From: Insulibacter thermoxylanivorax
GTDB taxonomy: Bacteria > Bacillota > Bacilli > Paenibacillales > DA-C8
DNA length: 64,000 bases
NCBI RefSeq assembly: GCF_015472005.1
Contig: NZ_BMAQ01000008.1
Location: 1 to 64,000, forward strand
Reading direction: 5' to 3'
The position numbers and the translations under genes are program-made. This document shows positions 18,069 to 26,943 of this stretch, in pieces. The notes beneath the pieces were generated by a model that worked only from the letters and a program-made list of their open reading frames with translations, was not told the DNA's origin and made no database searches. The stretch's first letter is position 1; every line of letters starts with the position of its first letter.

Positions 18069-19733
18069 ATGAAAGCTAAAACGCCCCAATTCTGGGCGAT
18101 CCTATTGTTCTCAATCGGCGTCTTCATGGCACAGCTGGATAACGGGATCATCAGTTCCGCGCTGACGACGATCAACCGTTCCTACGGCGTATCGGCAAAC
18201 TGGGGAGCCTGGGGGATCACGATCTACACCTTGGGCTTGGCCATCAGCCTGCCGATCATCGGGAAGCTGTCGGACCGCTACGGCCGCAAGAGGTTGTTCC
18301 TTATCGAGATCACCCTGTTCGGGCTTGGTTCCTTGCTTGTAGCACTAAGTCCCAGCTTCGGTTTCTATCTGTTCTCGCGCTTCTTGCAGGCCCTCGGCGG
18401 CGGCGGGATCTTCATCATCGGCAGTTCCCATATCTTGAGCACGGTTGAACCCAGCAAGCAAGCCAAATACTTGGGTCTGTTGGGAGCGATGAACGGAGTG
18501 GCTGCAGTCTTGGGCCCCAACGTCGGCAGCTTCCTGCTGGACTTGACAGGCAACTGGCATGTGCTGTTCCTGATCAACGTGCCGATCGCCGTCGTGTTGA
18601 TCATATTAGGCGTGATGAAATTACAGGAATCGGCGGATCCGTCGCCGGGTAGGCTGGATCTCAGCGGTACGATCCTTCTGTCCGTCGCGATCCTGGCTTT
18701 GATGCTGGGCCTGACGAACATCGATGTGGATATTATGCAAAGTCTCGGCCGTGTTGATGTTTGGGGCTATTTGCTCGCTGGCATCTTCTTGATCGTCGTG
18801 CTTCTGGTATACGAGAACCAGCTTGAACGGAAAGCGGGCGGCGATCCGATCCTGCCGATTCGTCTGATCAAGCAGCCGCGCTATCTGATGGTGCTGTTGA
18901 TCGGCATGCTGTCAGGAGGTTTGCTCGCCGCGATGATCTATATTCCCGCCTTCACCGAACAAGTACTGGACATCGCGGCGGAGAATTCGGGCTATTGGAT
19001 GACGCCGTTGGCGCTGGCTGCCGGTGTCGGCGCAGGAATGGGCGGCGTGTTGGTCGGCAAGAAGGGGCCGATCTTCGCCGTTGTAGCGGCCGGTTTGATC
19101 TCAGCCCTGGGCTTCGGTCTCTTCCCGCTGTGGCTCGAGACCCGCTGGGAATTCATCGCCGCGAGCATCATCGCCGGTGTCGGCATGGGGATCATCTTGG
19201 GAGCGCCGCTGAACATCCTGGCTACGGAAGGGATGACCAAGGATAAGGGTTCTGCCCTGGCTTCCTTGTCGCTGCTGCGTCAGATCGGGATGACGCTGGC
19301 ACCGACGATCTATGCAGGATTCTTAGCGCGAGCATTCAATCGAATGGGCACCCTGTACCGCGAGGAGTTTCCGGATATCCTGCGGGAGAATCTTGCAGGC
19401 GTGGAATTGTCTGCGGAGGCCCGGATGGAACTCGGACAGATCGGTGCACGCATGGCAGAAGGTGCAGCGGGGATGTCAGAAGCGGAGATGACCGAGATGA
19501 TGAATGCGATCCAAGACCCGACGCTGCGCGAGGTCATCACCAGCAGCGCGGCGGAGGTGACGAAGATCGCTTCCCGCAACGGGTTCGACGGGATGTACCT
19601 CACCGCTGCGGTGCTGGGCCTTGCAATCGTGACCGGTGCCGTCATCCTCATCCCGCTGCGCAGAAGGTACAATGAACGGCTGGCAGCGGCTGAGGCTGCT
19701 GAGGCAGCTAAGACGGCTGAGGCGCCGGTGTGA
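18069..19733 (+). CDS. MFS drug/proton antiporter, DHA2 (14-TM, EmrB/QacA-like)
   Basis: This 554-aa membrane protein belongs to the 14-helix DHA2 branch of the major facilitator superfamily, proton-driven exporters of drugs or metabolites. The first helix carries MAQLDNGIISSALTTI, motif A is GKLSDRYGRKR, and motif C is in GVAAVLGPNVGSFLLD. A long loop around residues 415-480 (MAEGAAGMSEAEMTEMM) is unusual in charge but common in Gram-positive relatives. ATG 18069 has TGGAGGAAT upstream; the open frame to 17946 is ignored. The tandem repeat at 17903-17944 may be an operator. Substrate unknown. Confidence 0.88.
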   Translation: MKAKTPQFWAILLFSIGVFMAQLDNGIISSALTTINRSYGVSANWGAWGITIYTLGLAISLPIIGKLSDRYGRKRLFLIEITLFGLGSLLVALSPSFGFYLFSRFLQALGGGGIFIIGSSHILSTVEPSKQAKYLGLLGAMNGVAAVLGPNVGSFLLDLTGNWHVLFLINVPIAVVLIILGVMKLQESADPSPGRLDLSGTILLSVAILALMLGLTNIDVDIMQSLGRVDVWGYLLAGIFLIVVLLVYENQLERKAGGDPILPIRLIKQPRYLMVLLIGMLSGGLLAAMIYIPAFTEQVLDIAAENSGYWMTPLALAAGVGAGMGGVLVGKKGPIFAVVAAGLISALGFGLFPLWLETRWEFIAASIIAGVGMGIILGAPLNILATEGMTKDKGSALASLSLLRQIGMTLAPTIYAGFLARAFNRMGTLYREEFPDILRENLAGVELSAEARMELGQIGARMAEGAAGMSEAEMTEMMNAIQDPTLREVITSSAAEVTKIASRNGFDGMYLTAAVLGLAIVTGAVILIPLRRRYNERLAAAEAAEAAKTAEAPV

Positions 19734-19778
19734 GAACTCGGTTTGGAACCTGTGAAGTAATCGAATAATAAGGCAGAA

Positions 19779-19868
19779 GCGGGGCTGACCAGTAAGTCCG
19801 GCATGACTGATATTTGACGGACATGACTAATGTGTATGACTGCTGGCATGATTGTTGGGCAGCCCCGC
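19779..19868 (+). terminator. Distant inverted repeat after MFS gene
   Basis: GCGGGGCTG (19779-19787) and CAGCCCCGC (19860-19868) are perfect complements separated by 72 bases. It lies between the MFS gene and repeat cluster 1; no T-run follows. Confidence 0.35.
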
Positions 19869-19881
19869 GCGTAGGATACAG

Positions 19882-20112
19882 GCACCTGAGACGACAGGAA
19901 GTGTCGTCTCAGGTGCAGATTCTGTCACGCCGCCAGCTGAGACGACAGGAAGTTTCGTCTCGCGCGTAGATTCAGTCTCAGCGCAAGATGAGTCGACAAG
20001 AAGTGTTGTCTCACGCACAGATCCTGTCTCGACGCATCTGAGACGACAAGAAGTGTTGTCTCGCGTGCAGATCCTGCCTCGACGCATCTCAGACAACTAA
20101 AAGTGTCGTCTC
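19882..20112. repeat. Palindromic repeat cluster 1 (5 units, about 51-bp pitch)
   Basis: Units start at about 19888, 19939, 19990, 20040 and 20090. Each has a 23-bp core: arms GAGACGACA and TGTCGTCTC (or close variants GAGTCGACA, TGTTGTCTC) around GGAAG or AGAAG. In the first unit the arms extend to a perfect 15-bp inverted repeat (19882-19896 with 19902-19916). Linkers of 27-28 bp are also related to each other (CAGATCCTG, GACGCATCT recur). Same family as clusters 2 to 5. Confidence 0.9.
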
Positions 20113-20121
20113 ACACATAAA

Positions 20122-20166
20122 GGGGCTGTCCATCCGTCAGTTGTCACTGACTTATTGGACAGCCCC
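20122..20166. terminator. Hairpin between converging MFS and speE genes
   Basis: GGGGCTGTCC (20122-20131) pairs perfectly with GGACAGCCCC (20157-20166), with CAGT/ACTG inside. It probably ends transcription from both sides, although T-runs are short. Confidence 0.55.
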
Positions 20167-20278
20167 GTTTAACTTGGCAGAGGTTGTTGGTTAGCAGGTG
20201 TTTTGTGTTTTCGCTTGAGTTTGTGTGCTTTAGAGCTGCTTCTCTATCGAGTTAGTATGCTTCTCAGTGAGGGCCAGC

Positions 20279-21142
20279 TTACTTCTCCAGCTGCTTCTTG
20301 ATGAAAGTCGGCAAGGAAAAACAGCCGCGGATAACCTCTTCATTGGCATAACGTGCATCTATATCGAAACGGACCTGTTCCGGATCCGGCAGGGCTTGCT
20401 TCGCACCAAGCGTGAAGGTCCAGAAGCCGCCCGGATAAGTCGGAACAACCGCAGTATACATCTTCGTATGAGGGAATATGCCCGCGATCCGATTGTAGGA
20501 CTTGGCCATGATGTCCTGATAGAAGATCGGGGATTCGCTTTGGCATGTCATGATCCCGTCGTCTTTCAGAGCGCGGTGAACGTTCTGATAGAACGCCTCA
20601 GAGAACAATTCGACCGCCGGGCCGATCGGGTCGGAAGAGTCGACGATGATCACATCGTATTCCGCTTTGAGGTTCTTGACGTATTCGACGCCGTCGCGGT
20701 AGTGGATGCGAATCTTTGGACTGATCTCGGTTCCGCCGGACACTTCGGGCATATGCAGCTGGCTGGCGCGAACGACCGTCTCATCGATCTCGATGAGATC
20801 CACGCGTTCGACTTTCTCATGCTTGGCTGCTTCCCGTGCCGCTCCGAGATCGCCCCCGCCGATAATCAGAACATTTCGCGGGTTCGGATGATAGGCCAAG
20901 GGAACATGGGAGATCATCTCATTGTAGATGAATCCGTCCCTGGACGTTGTCTGCACGATCCCATCAAGCACGAGCATCGGTCCGAAGGTGTAGGAGTCCA
21001 AGACCATGACATGCTGGTATTTGCTCTGTTCCTCGAACAAGACTTCTTTGATGTGGTATCTGATCTCCAGGTTATGGTCTTCATCTTCGGTCAACCAAAG
21101 TTTCCCTTGTACATTTTCGATGAACTGTGGCAACCGTGTCAT
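20279..21142 (-). CDS. speE: Polyamine aminopropyltransferase (spermidine synthase)
   Basis: SpeE transfers the aminopropyl group of decarboxylated S-adenosylmethionine to putrescine. The 287-aa protein has the N-terminal strand domain (TEDEDHNLEIRYHIKEVLFE), a SAM-type Rossmann motif IIGGGDLGAAREAAKH and the catalytic aspartate region VDSSDPIGPA. The usual glycine motif GGGDGG reads GGGDLG here, a small departure. ATG 21142 is chosen because TTAAGGAGGTTGAAA precedes it; the frame is open to 21223 without a ribosome site. No speD or arginine/ornithine decarboxylase gene is nearby. Confidence 0.88.
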   Translation of the reverse strand: MTRLPQFIENVQGKLWLTEDEDHNLEIRYHIKEVLFEEQSKYQHVMVLDSYTFGPMLVLDGIVQTTSRDGFIYNEMISHVPLAYHPNPRNVLIIGGGDLGAAREAAKHEKVERVDLIEIDETVVRASQLHMPEVSGGTEISPKIRIHYRDGVEYVKNLKAEYDVIIVDSSDPIGPAVELFSEAFYQNVHRALKDDGIMTCQSESPIFYQDIMAKSYNRIAGIFPHTKMYTAVVPTYPGGFWTFTLGAKQALPDPEQVRFDIDARYANEEVIRGCFSLPTFIKKQLEK

Positions 21143-21401
21143 TTTCAACCTCCTTAATTTTCGACATGGTCTCTCTATTGTATCAAAATTTTTGTTAAAT
21201 GCTAGATTCGCATAGGTTTTCACGGTATTTCCGGCATTTTGCTTACTGAACGGGATGCTTTTCGATATAATGGATGGGTGATCTTAAGCGATCAAGCGGC
21301 TTCATATATGACAGCCGATCTATGTTAAACTGGCAATTCATGCGGGACTTGAGTTCATATATTCAATCAGCAATCTATAGAGACTAGGAGATGTTCAACC
21401 G

Positions 21402-22637
21402 GTGAATGCTAAGGATATCGCTTATATACGCAGACAGTTTAAACTGGACAACGACCGATTGCGTGTATTTGATATTTTCCATGTGTATATTATGAAGGAA
21501 AGCAGCGAGATCTATCATCACGAATGCCAGCCTTTCGCTCTGTTGGAGCGGGATCAGCAGGAACTCTTCATGGGCAATTTCAAAAAGGTGCTCTCCGGAC
21601 GCCTGGACGAGAAGCTGTTCGAACTCCACTTCCGGACGGAGACTGGAACGGTAACAGAGCTGGAAGCTGGGGCGGAGCACCCGGCGGGGAACCATTCAAA
21701 GAACCATTCAGAGAACCATTCGCGCCGCATACTCTATCAAGCTCTGCAGGCACAGGATGTCGAAGAGTGGAAGGAGCAGATGCTGAGGCTCGTAGACAAA
21801 ATGCTCACGGACTTCCAGTTTGCCAAGGATACCGTTATCACTTTCATCCGGGGGGAGGTCTATAAGCCGGCTAAGAAGCGGGAGGAGGTAACAGAAGAAT
21901 ATGAGCAGGATGAAGGGTACGCGGCAAAATTCATCCTATGCTCGATCAACACGACGGAGCAGCCTCCTAAGACCCTCGTCTTCGATTACATCAGCAGGGA
22001 ATTCAAATATCAGGTGACCGTCGATCCGATCATCAAGCTCGCCAAGCCGCAGGGCGGGTTCCTGTATCCATGTGTTCAGGATGGGTATGCTGATGTGAAC
22101 CATGTTTTGTACGCTGCGGAGAAGGCGAATCAACCGGATCTGCGCATGGTCGAAGAGGTGCTGGATGCAGAGCTTCCCTTGACGGCTCAGCAGGATAAGG
22201 AAGTATTCGAAGAGATCGTGAGAGAAGTAGCCGGCGAGGAGCTGGAACCGAGTACGCTTGCTCAGGTGTACGAGGAGATCAAGCAGTATATCGATGAGCA
22301 TGAGGAGGAAGATGAGCCGCCGAAGCTGGACGTACAGGATGTGGAGCGGGTGCTGGTCGTAAGCGGCGTGGAGGATGTAACGGCGGAGAAGGTGGAACGG
22401 GCCTTCGAGCTGGTGACGGACGATCGCAACTATGAGCTCAAAGCCGCCAACGTCCTGCCGAAGTTCTCCTCCAAATCGATCAAGATCGAAACGCAGGCTG
22501 CGACGATTGCGATTCGCCCGGAAGACCTGAAGTATATCAAACAAGTGAATATGCGGGGGAAACGCTGCCTCGTCATCGAGATCGACGAGGATATCGTGAT
22601 CGAGGGCTTTGCGATCAAGACTGAGGATTGGGAATAA
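21402..22637 (+). CDS. DUF4317-family protein, function unknown
   Basis: The 411-aa protein matches the DUF4317 family of Bacillota; the start MNAKDIAYIRRQFKLDNDRL is characteristic. No signal peptide or membrane segment is visible; it is acidic, with a DEHEEEDEPP stretch near residue 305. A local run KNHSENHSRR near residue 104 comes from a short tandem DNA duplication. Start is GTG 21402 behind AGGAGAT. It stands alone, with its own terminator. No function is known to me. Confidence 0.8.
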   Translation: MNAKDIAYIRRQFKLDNDRLRVFDIFHVYIMKESSEIYHHECQPFALLERDQQELFMGNFKKVLSGRLDEKLFELHFRTETGTVTELEAGAEHPAGNHSKNHSENHSRRILYQALQAQDVEEWKEQMLRLVDKMLTDFQFAKDTVITFIRGEVYKPAKKREEVTEEYEQDEGYAAKFILCSINTTEQPPKTLVFDYISREFKYQVTVDPIIKLAKPQGGFLYPCVQDGYADVNHVLYAAEKANQPDLRMVEEVLDAELPLTAQQDKEVFEEIVREVAGEELEPSTLAQVYEEIKQYIDEHEEEDEPPKLDVQDVERVLVVSGVEDVTAEKVERAFELVTDDRNYELKAANVLPKFSSKSIKIETQAATIAIRPEDLKYIKQVNMRGKRCLVIEIDEDIVIEGFAIKTEDWE

Positions 22638-22712
22638 GGTTAGGTCGGGTTCAAACCTGCCGTTGGGTGCGCTTCATCGCGGCACGGCTCCCGATCGGCT
22701 CCCGATAACAGC

Positions 22713-22757
22713 AACTCCTCGCCGCCGGCTTAAGGGCCTGGCTGCGAGGAGTTTTTT
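22713..22757 (+). terminator. Terminator after the DUF4317 gene
   Basis: AACTCCTCGC (22713-22722) pairs with GCGAGGAGTT (22744-22753), followed by TTTT. Confidence 0.85.
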
Positions 22758-22918
22758 ATAAGAAGTTTGGATATAGGAAAGTTGGATACACAATGGTTAG
22801 ATTTATGATGGTTAGACTTATGATGATTAGATCTACGATGATTGATTTATGATCATTTAGCTTTTCTGCAGAAGACGATCTTGCGGATACTATCCTCTGA
22901 CAGAAAATAAGCTTCCAA

Positions 22919-23098
22919 TTTGTCATAAAATTGGGATAAAAACATCTGGTTGGCGCACGTAGTATCGAACTTTATCCTAAAAATAGGATAAAAATCGCTG
23001 ATCGATGCTCGATGTTGCAGATTTTATCCTAAAATTCCTACAAAACCCGTGAAGTCGCCGGGGCTGCGAAGGTTTTTGTCCTAAAAATCGTACAAAAC
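22919..23098. repeat. Second repeat family: 4 palindromic units at 52-bp pitch
   Basis: Units start at 22919, 22971, 23023 and 23075, exactly 52 bp apart. Cores of about 24 bp follow TTTATCCTAAAA and TAGGATAAAAA; the second unit is the best palindrome, and the last reads TTTGTCCTAAAAATCG then TACAAAA. Linkers differ more than cores. Related single cores occur at 12624-12644 (end of the uidA fragment) and near 57255 and 57317. The stretch 22770-22860 before it holds short decayed repeats of TTATGATGGTTAGA. Confidence 0.85.
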
Positions 23099-23109
23099 TG
23101 CTCACATCA

Positions 23110-24012
23110 TCAATTCGGCTTCTGCTGCCGCTTCTGCTGTGGATGGCGCAGCGGTTGATCCTGCTGCCGGCTCTCTTCCTTAGCGTGCCCCAATTGCTCT
23201 GGGCGGCCTTCCTGCAATAAAGGTTCGTACATCATGATGGCGTGGTTCTCAGTGATGTATTCGTCGTCGATCAATTCATGGTCGAGGTTGTAGACCCGCC
23301 TGTAGATCGTATTGTGCCGGACGTAGGCTCCCCAATATTCGCAGGTAATGAGATGATCCCGCTCATACACTTCGTAGGTCCTGGTCTGGGGCAGCTCAGA
23401 TCGCCATTCACCGACGAGATGGGTATCGGTTAAGTAGACGATCAGCTGATAGGTGCTATTCGTATCGTTGCGGATCTGAAGATCCAAGTAGTTGTAGGCA
23501 CAGGTCGCACCGCTGCCGAAGGGCTGGGTTCTCCCGGCATCCGGGAACACGTCATAGCTGTGGCGATGCCGCTCGGTAACGGTCAGCGGGGTATGTAAGG
23601 TCATCCAATAGATCAAATTGGACATCTGGCACAGTCCGCCGCCCACACCGGATATAACGCGGCCGTAAGACAACACCATGCCGTCCAGATAGCCTTTGCG
23701 CCGAGTAGGCTTGCCGATGATCCGCCAATAGGAGAAAGTCTCGCCCGGACGAACGATGATCCCGTTCAATCTGCTGGCAGCGATTTTGAGATTATGGATT
23801 TTGTTGTACTGCATCCACATGTCTACGTCCTTCAGCTGACGAAGCAAGGGGGTCCGGTGGGTGAAAGCGAGATATGGCAGCTGCTGCGATTCACGGCGAA
23901 GCGCGTATGTCTTGCCGTCCAGATGCCACTCCAGATAGCGCCGTAAGCGGTAATACCGCTTGCCCAGAAAGATTCTCAAGCGGCTGCGCTTGATCGGTTT
24001 TAACGATTCCAC
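23110..24012 (-). CDS. VanW-family protein
   Basis: The 300-aa protein contains the VanW domain: RPGETFSYWRIIGKPTRRKG, YGRVISGVGGGLCQMSNLIY and RHRHSYDVFPDAGRTQPFGS are its typical segments. VanW occurs beside some vancomycin resistance genes, but its biochemical role is unknown, and no van genes are present here. No signal peptide is visible; the N-terminus is strongly basic. Start is GTG 24012 behind GGGGGG. The C-terminus is rich in glutamine and basic residues. Confidence 0.85.
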   Translation of the reverse strand: MESLKPIKRSRLRIFLGKRYYRLRRYLEWHLDGKTYALRRESQQLPYLAFTHRTPLLRQLKDVDMWMQYNKIHNLKIAASRLNGIIVRPGETFSYWRIIGKPTRRKGYLDGMVLSYGRVISGVGGGLCQMSNLIYWMTLHTPLTVTERHRHSYDVFPDAGRTQPFGSGATCAYNYLDLQIRNDTNSTYQLIVYLTDTHLVGEWRSELPQTRTYEVYERDHLITCEYWGAYVRHNTIYRRVYNLDHELIDDEYITENHAIMMYEPLLQEGRPEQLGHAKEESRQQDQPLRHPQQKRQQKPN

Positions 24013-24184
24013 CAGAAGCCCCCCTTGTCGTCTAACTGCAATCCAACAGATTCAACAGTTTTCAACAAGTTCAACAGATCAGCGTTCAGACAGAGCAGAA
24101 ATCAAGCAGAGCGAATATATGCAATCATGAGCTCAATCGCATGTAAGGTTCATTTCATGGGAACGTGCATTCATTCAATGCATA

Positions 24185-25483
24185 TTAAGTAAACTTCGGC
24201 AGCCAATCCCCATGAGCTTCAATCATATCATCGCACAAGGAGACAATATCGTCCAGTGAAAGTTCCGAAGCGGTATGAGGATCGAGCATGGCTGCGTGAT
24301 AGATATGTTCTTTCTTGCCGGTAATGGCCGCTTCGATCGTCAGCAGCTGCGTATTGATATTCGTCATATTGAGCGCAGCCAGCTGCGGCGGCAGTGCACC
24401 AACATACGTCGGCTGGATGCCGTTGCGGTCGACTAAGCAGGGAACTTCTACGCAGGCATTGGACGGCAGATTGGTGATCAAGCCGGTGTTCATCACATTG
24501 CCGGCGATTCTGAACGGCACGTTCGTTTCGATCGCTTCCATGATGTAGGATGCATATTCGTTCGTACGCTCGTGGGTGAGCTGCTTATTGTTCACGAGAT
24601 CATCCCGCATCTTCTTCCAGCCCTCGATCTGAGCGACGCAGCGGCGCGGATATTCATCGAGCGGGATGTTCAGCTTCTCGATCAGCTCCGGATAGCTGCG
24701 CTTGATAAAATACGGATGATACTCCGCGTTATGCTCGGAGGATTCCGTTACATAGTAACCGAATTTGAACATGATCTCGTAGCGCACCATGTCATGGTGG
24801 GGTTGTTTTTGTTTCTCGGCTGCGCGCCGCTTGATCTCTGGATACAGGTCCACGCCGTCCTTCGTTACTTCTAGAAGCCATGCCATATGGTTGATGCCGG
24901 CGATCTTCGCCTGTACGCCCTCCGGATCCATGCCGAGGTCGCGAAACAAGAACGGTACGCAGATCTGCACGCTGTGACAGAGTCCGACAGTTTTCACACC
25001 GCCGTGGGTGATCATAACATTGGTGAGCACGGCCATCGGATTGGTGTAATTCAAGAACAGGGCGTCTGGGCAGACCTCCTGGATATCCCTTGCAAAGTCA
25101 AGCATCACAGGGATCGTTCTAAGATTGCGGAAAATGCCTCCGATGCCGACGGTATCGCCGATCGTCTGCCGCAGACCGTAGCGTTTGGGCACTTCGAAGT
25201 CAGTGATCGTACATGGGTCGTAGCCGCCGACTTGAATCGCGTTGATCACATACTTGGCGCCGCGGAGCGCTTCTTTGCGATCGGTATAGGCTTTGACTCG
25301 GCATGTGGAGCCCGTTGTTTGTTTCAGGTTCTCCAACATCTGATAAGAATCGTTCAGTCGCTCGTGATCGATATCGAATAATGCTAGTTCGAATCCTTGC
25401 AGAGCCGGAGTGAGCATCACATCTCCTAGAATGTTCTTAGCGAACACGGTGCTTCCTGCTCCTAAAAAAGTGATTTTGCTCAT
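24185..25483 (-). CDS. melA: Alpha-galactosidase, GH4 family (NAD- and Mn-dependent)
   Basis: MelA hydrolyses melibiose and raffinose-type sugars by the GH4 redox mechanism, needing NAD+ and a divalent metal. The 432-aa protein begins with the nucleotide-binding motif ITFLGAGSTVFAKNILGD, has the metal cysteine in GLCHSVQ and the conserved NYTNPMAV and GINHMAWLL. Length is normal. ATG 25483 has AAAGGAGG upstream. No sugar transporter lies beside it, so uptake must depend on a gene outside the window. Confidence 0.92.
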   Translation of the reverse strand: MSKITFLGAGSTVFAKNILGDVMLTPALQGFELALFDIDHERLNDSYQMLENLKQTTGSTCRVKAYTDRKEALRGAKYVINAIQVGGYDPCTITDFEVPKRYGLRQTIGDTVGIGGIFRNLRTIPVMLDFARDIQEVCPDALFLNYTNPMAVLTNVMITHGGVKTVGLCHSVQICVPFLFRDLGMDPEGVQAKIAGINHMAWLLEVTKDGVDLYPEIKRRAAEKQKQPHHDMVRYEIMFKFGYYVTESSEHNAEYHPYFIKRSYPELIEKLNIPLDEYPRRCVAQIEGWKKMRDDLVNNKQLTHERTNEYASYIMEAIETNVPFRIAGNVMNTGLITNLPSNACVEVPCLVDRNGIQPTYVGALPPQLAALNMTNINTQLLTIEAAITGKKEHIYHAAMLDPHTASELSLDDIVSLCDDMIEAHGDWLPKFT

Positions 25484-25613
25484 GATTCATCCTCCTTTTA
25501 TGGGTGTTGGTATGAAGTTTCGTCCATTTCATTGTACGCGATTCCAGCTGCTGAGCGAATGGAATAAGAGTATATAAATATGGAACAATGCTAGATTGTT
25601 GATCCGGATTTCA

Positions 25614-25760
25614 TGTGTGGCCGGTGTTGATAATGGTGTCGGGTTTGATGATGATGTCGGGGTGATGATGGTGTCAGGTTTGAAGATGGTGTTGGTGTTG
25701 ATGAAAGAAGGCGGTGCTGATGATCTTGTCGATGCTGATGGTTGCTTGTGGTTGGACAGG
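25614..25760. repeat. Low-complexity GATGGTGT-type repeats
   Basis: The 355-bp gap between melA and the acetyltransferase gene contains many decayed copies of GATGGTGTCGGGTTTGATGA-like sequence. I see no gene or clear promoter in it. Confidence 0.5.
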
Positions 25761-25838
25761 TGTCGATGTTGATTGTTCCGTTGACAGGATGAGGGGAGCG
25801 GGCTATGCTTTCTAGCAATACGAGAGCTTGTAAGGCAG

Positions 25839-26414
25839 GTGATTACGGTGACAGGCGATTACTCCATGCGGAGATCGCCGGCTGATCAAGAGTCGGAATT
25901 GAGGCTGGTTGAGCCTTCGCTTCGCGATCAAGAGGCGTACTCGGAGATGATCCGGGAATGGGAGGCTGCGGGGGAGAAGATGGAGCCCTTCGTGCTGCGA
26001 ATGGATCATTCGAACTTCGCGGAATATCTGAAGATCCTGCATGATATGAAAGTCCAGCCGACGGGTGCAAAAAAAACGGTAAACAGTTCTACTTACTGGC
26101 TTGTTAATGGCTCAGGAGAGGTGCTTGGCGCGGTGAACATCAGGCATCGGTTGAATGAGCATCTGCTCAAAATCGGCGGCCATATCGGGATCGGCATCAG
26201 ACCGAGTGCGCGCAGGCTCGGTTACGGCACCCGCATGCTGGAGATGGCAATGGGGAAAGCTAAGGAATTAGGTATAGAAAGGTTGCTCCTTACCTGCGAT
26301 GAGCATAACGATGCTGCCCGGAAGTTGATTGAGAAATGCGGCGGGATGCTGGAGAATAAGACTTTCTTCAGCGGTAAAATGATCTGCCGATATTGGATTG
26401 ATGTGGTGCGGTAG
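25839..26414 (+). CDS. GNAT-family N-acetyltransferase
   Basis: The protein (up to 191 aa) has the GNAT fold used to acetylate amines with acetyl-CoA: the acetyl-CoA binding loop reads GIRPSARRLGYGTRMLEMA near residue 127, and the late motif is LTCDEHNDAARKLIEKCGG. The substrate is unknown. GTG 25839 gives the longest frame; GTG 25848 has a better distance to AAGGCAGG and may be the true start. It precedes repeat cluster 2. Confidence 0.8.
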   Translation: MITVTGDYSMRRSPADQESELRLVEPSLRDQEAYSEMIREWEAAGEKMEPFVLRMDHSNFAEYLKILHDMKVQPTGAKKTVNSSTYWLVNGSGEVLGAVNIRHRLNEHLLKIGGHIGIGIRPSARRLGYGTRMLEMAMGKAKELGIERLLLTCDEHNDAARKLIEKCGGMLENKTFFSGKMICRYWIDVVR

Positions 26415-26527
26415 ATTGAATGGATGTGACGCGGTGAGAGGATGGTCCCAGCAGAGGACTTGGAGACGCGAAGGTGTGTCGGTGGACTGGCATGTGAGGA
26501 CGGTTCGTGGTGAGGGCAGATGATCGT

Positions 26528-26702
26528 GAGACGATGCTTATTGTCGTCTCAGCTGCGTGCGAGGCAGGAACCGTGCATGAGACGATGCTTATTGTTGTCT
26601 CAGCTGCGTCGATGCAGAGACAGCGAATGAGACGATATTTATTGTCGTCTCAGCTGCGTGCGACGCAGAAACCGCGCGTGAGACGACAAATAATGCCGAT
26701 TC
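26528..26702. repeat. Palindromic repeat cluster 2 (4 units)
   Basis: Units start at 26528, 26579, 26629 and 26680 (50-51 bp pitch). Cores read GAGACGA, six or so bases (TGCTTA, TATTTA), then TGTCGTCTC; the fourth has only a good left arm. The linkers (AGCTGCGTGCGAGGCAGGAA) are close to the reverse complement of those in cluster 1, so this cluster is inverted relative to it. Confidence 0.88.
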
Positions 26703-26841
26703 AGTGCGTGTAAAGGCGGGACTGGTGCATGAGGCGGAATAAACTGACGTCCCAAGTCACAGGCTCTGCCCTGCACAGCCGAATACCCGCACCTAGAATA
26801 ACAAATTATCTCATGAAAAGAGGTATAGAAAGGCGGGCAGA

Positions 26842-26880
26842 GTTCGTTCAATGGGCATGATACCATGATCGTGAACGAAC
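26842..26880 (+). promoter_or_regulatory. Inverted repeat upstream of the GH2 gene
   Basis: GTTCGTTCA (26842-26850) and TGAACGAAC (26872-26880) are perfect 9-bp complements 21 bp apart, with ATGAT direct repeats inside. It lies 64 bp before the start and could be an operator or leader hairpin. Confidence 0.45.
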
Positions 26881-26943
26881 AGGAGAAATGCCATCAAGCG
26901 AACCAAACGGTGCGAACAATGAACGATGAGAGAAGGTGGATAC

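Noticed and set aside
19882-20112. Repeat clusters 1-5 as CRISPR arrays
   Set aside because: The linkers between palindromes are related to one another and not unique, the 23-bp core is variable, and no cas genes are beside them.
23110-24012. VanW gene as sign of vancomycin resistance
   Set aside because: No vanH, ligase, vanX or sensor/regulator genes are present; VanW is widespread in Bacillota without resistance.
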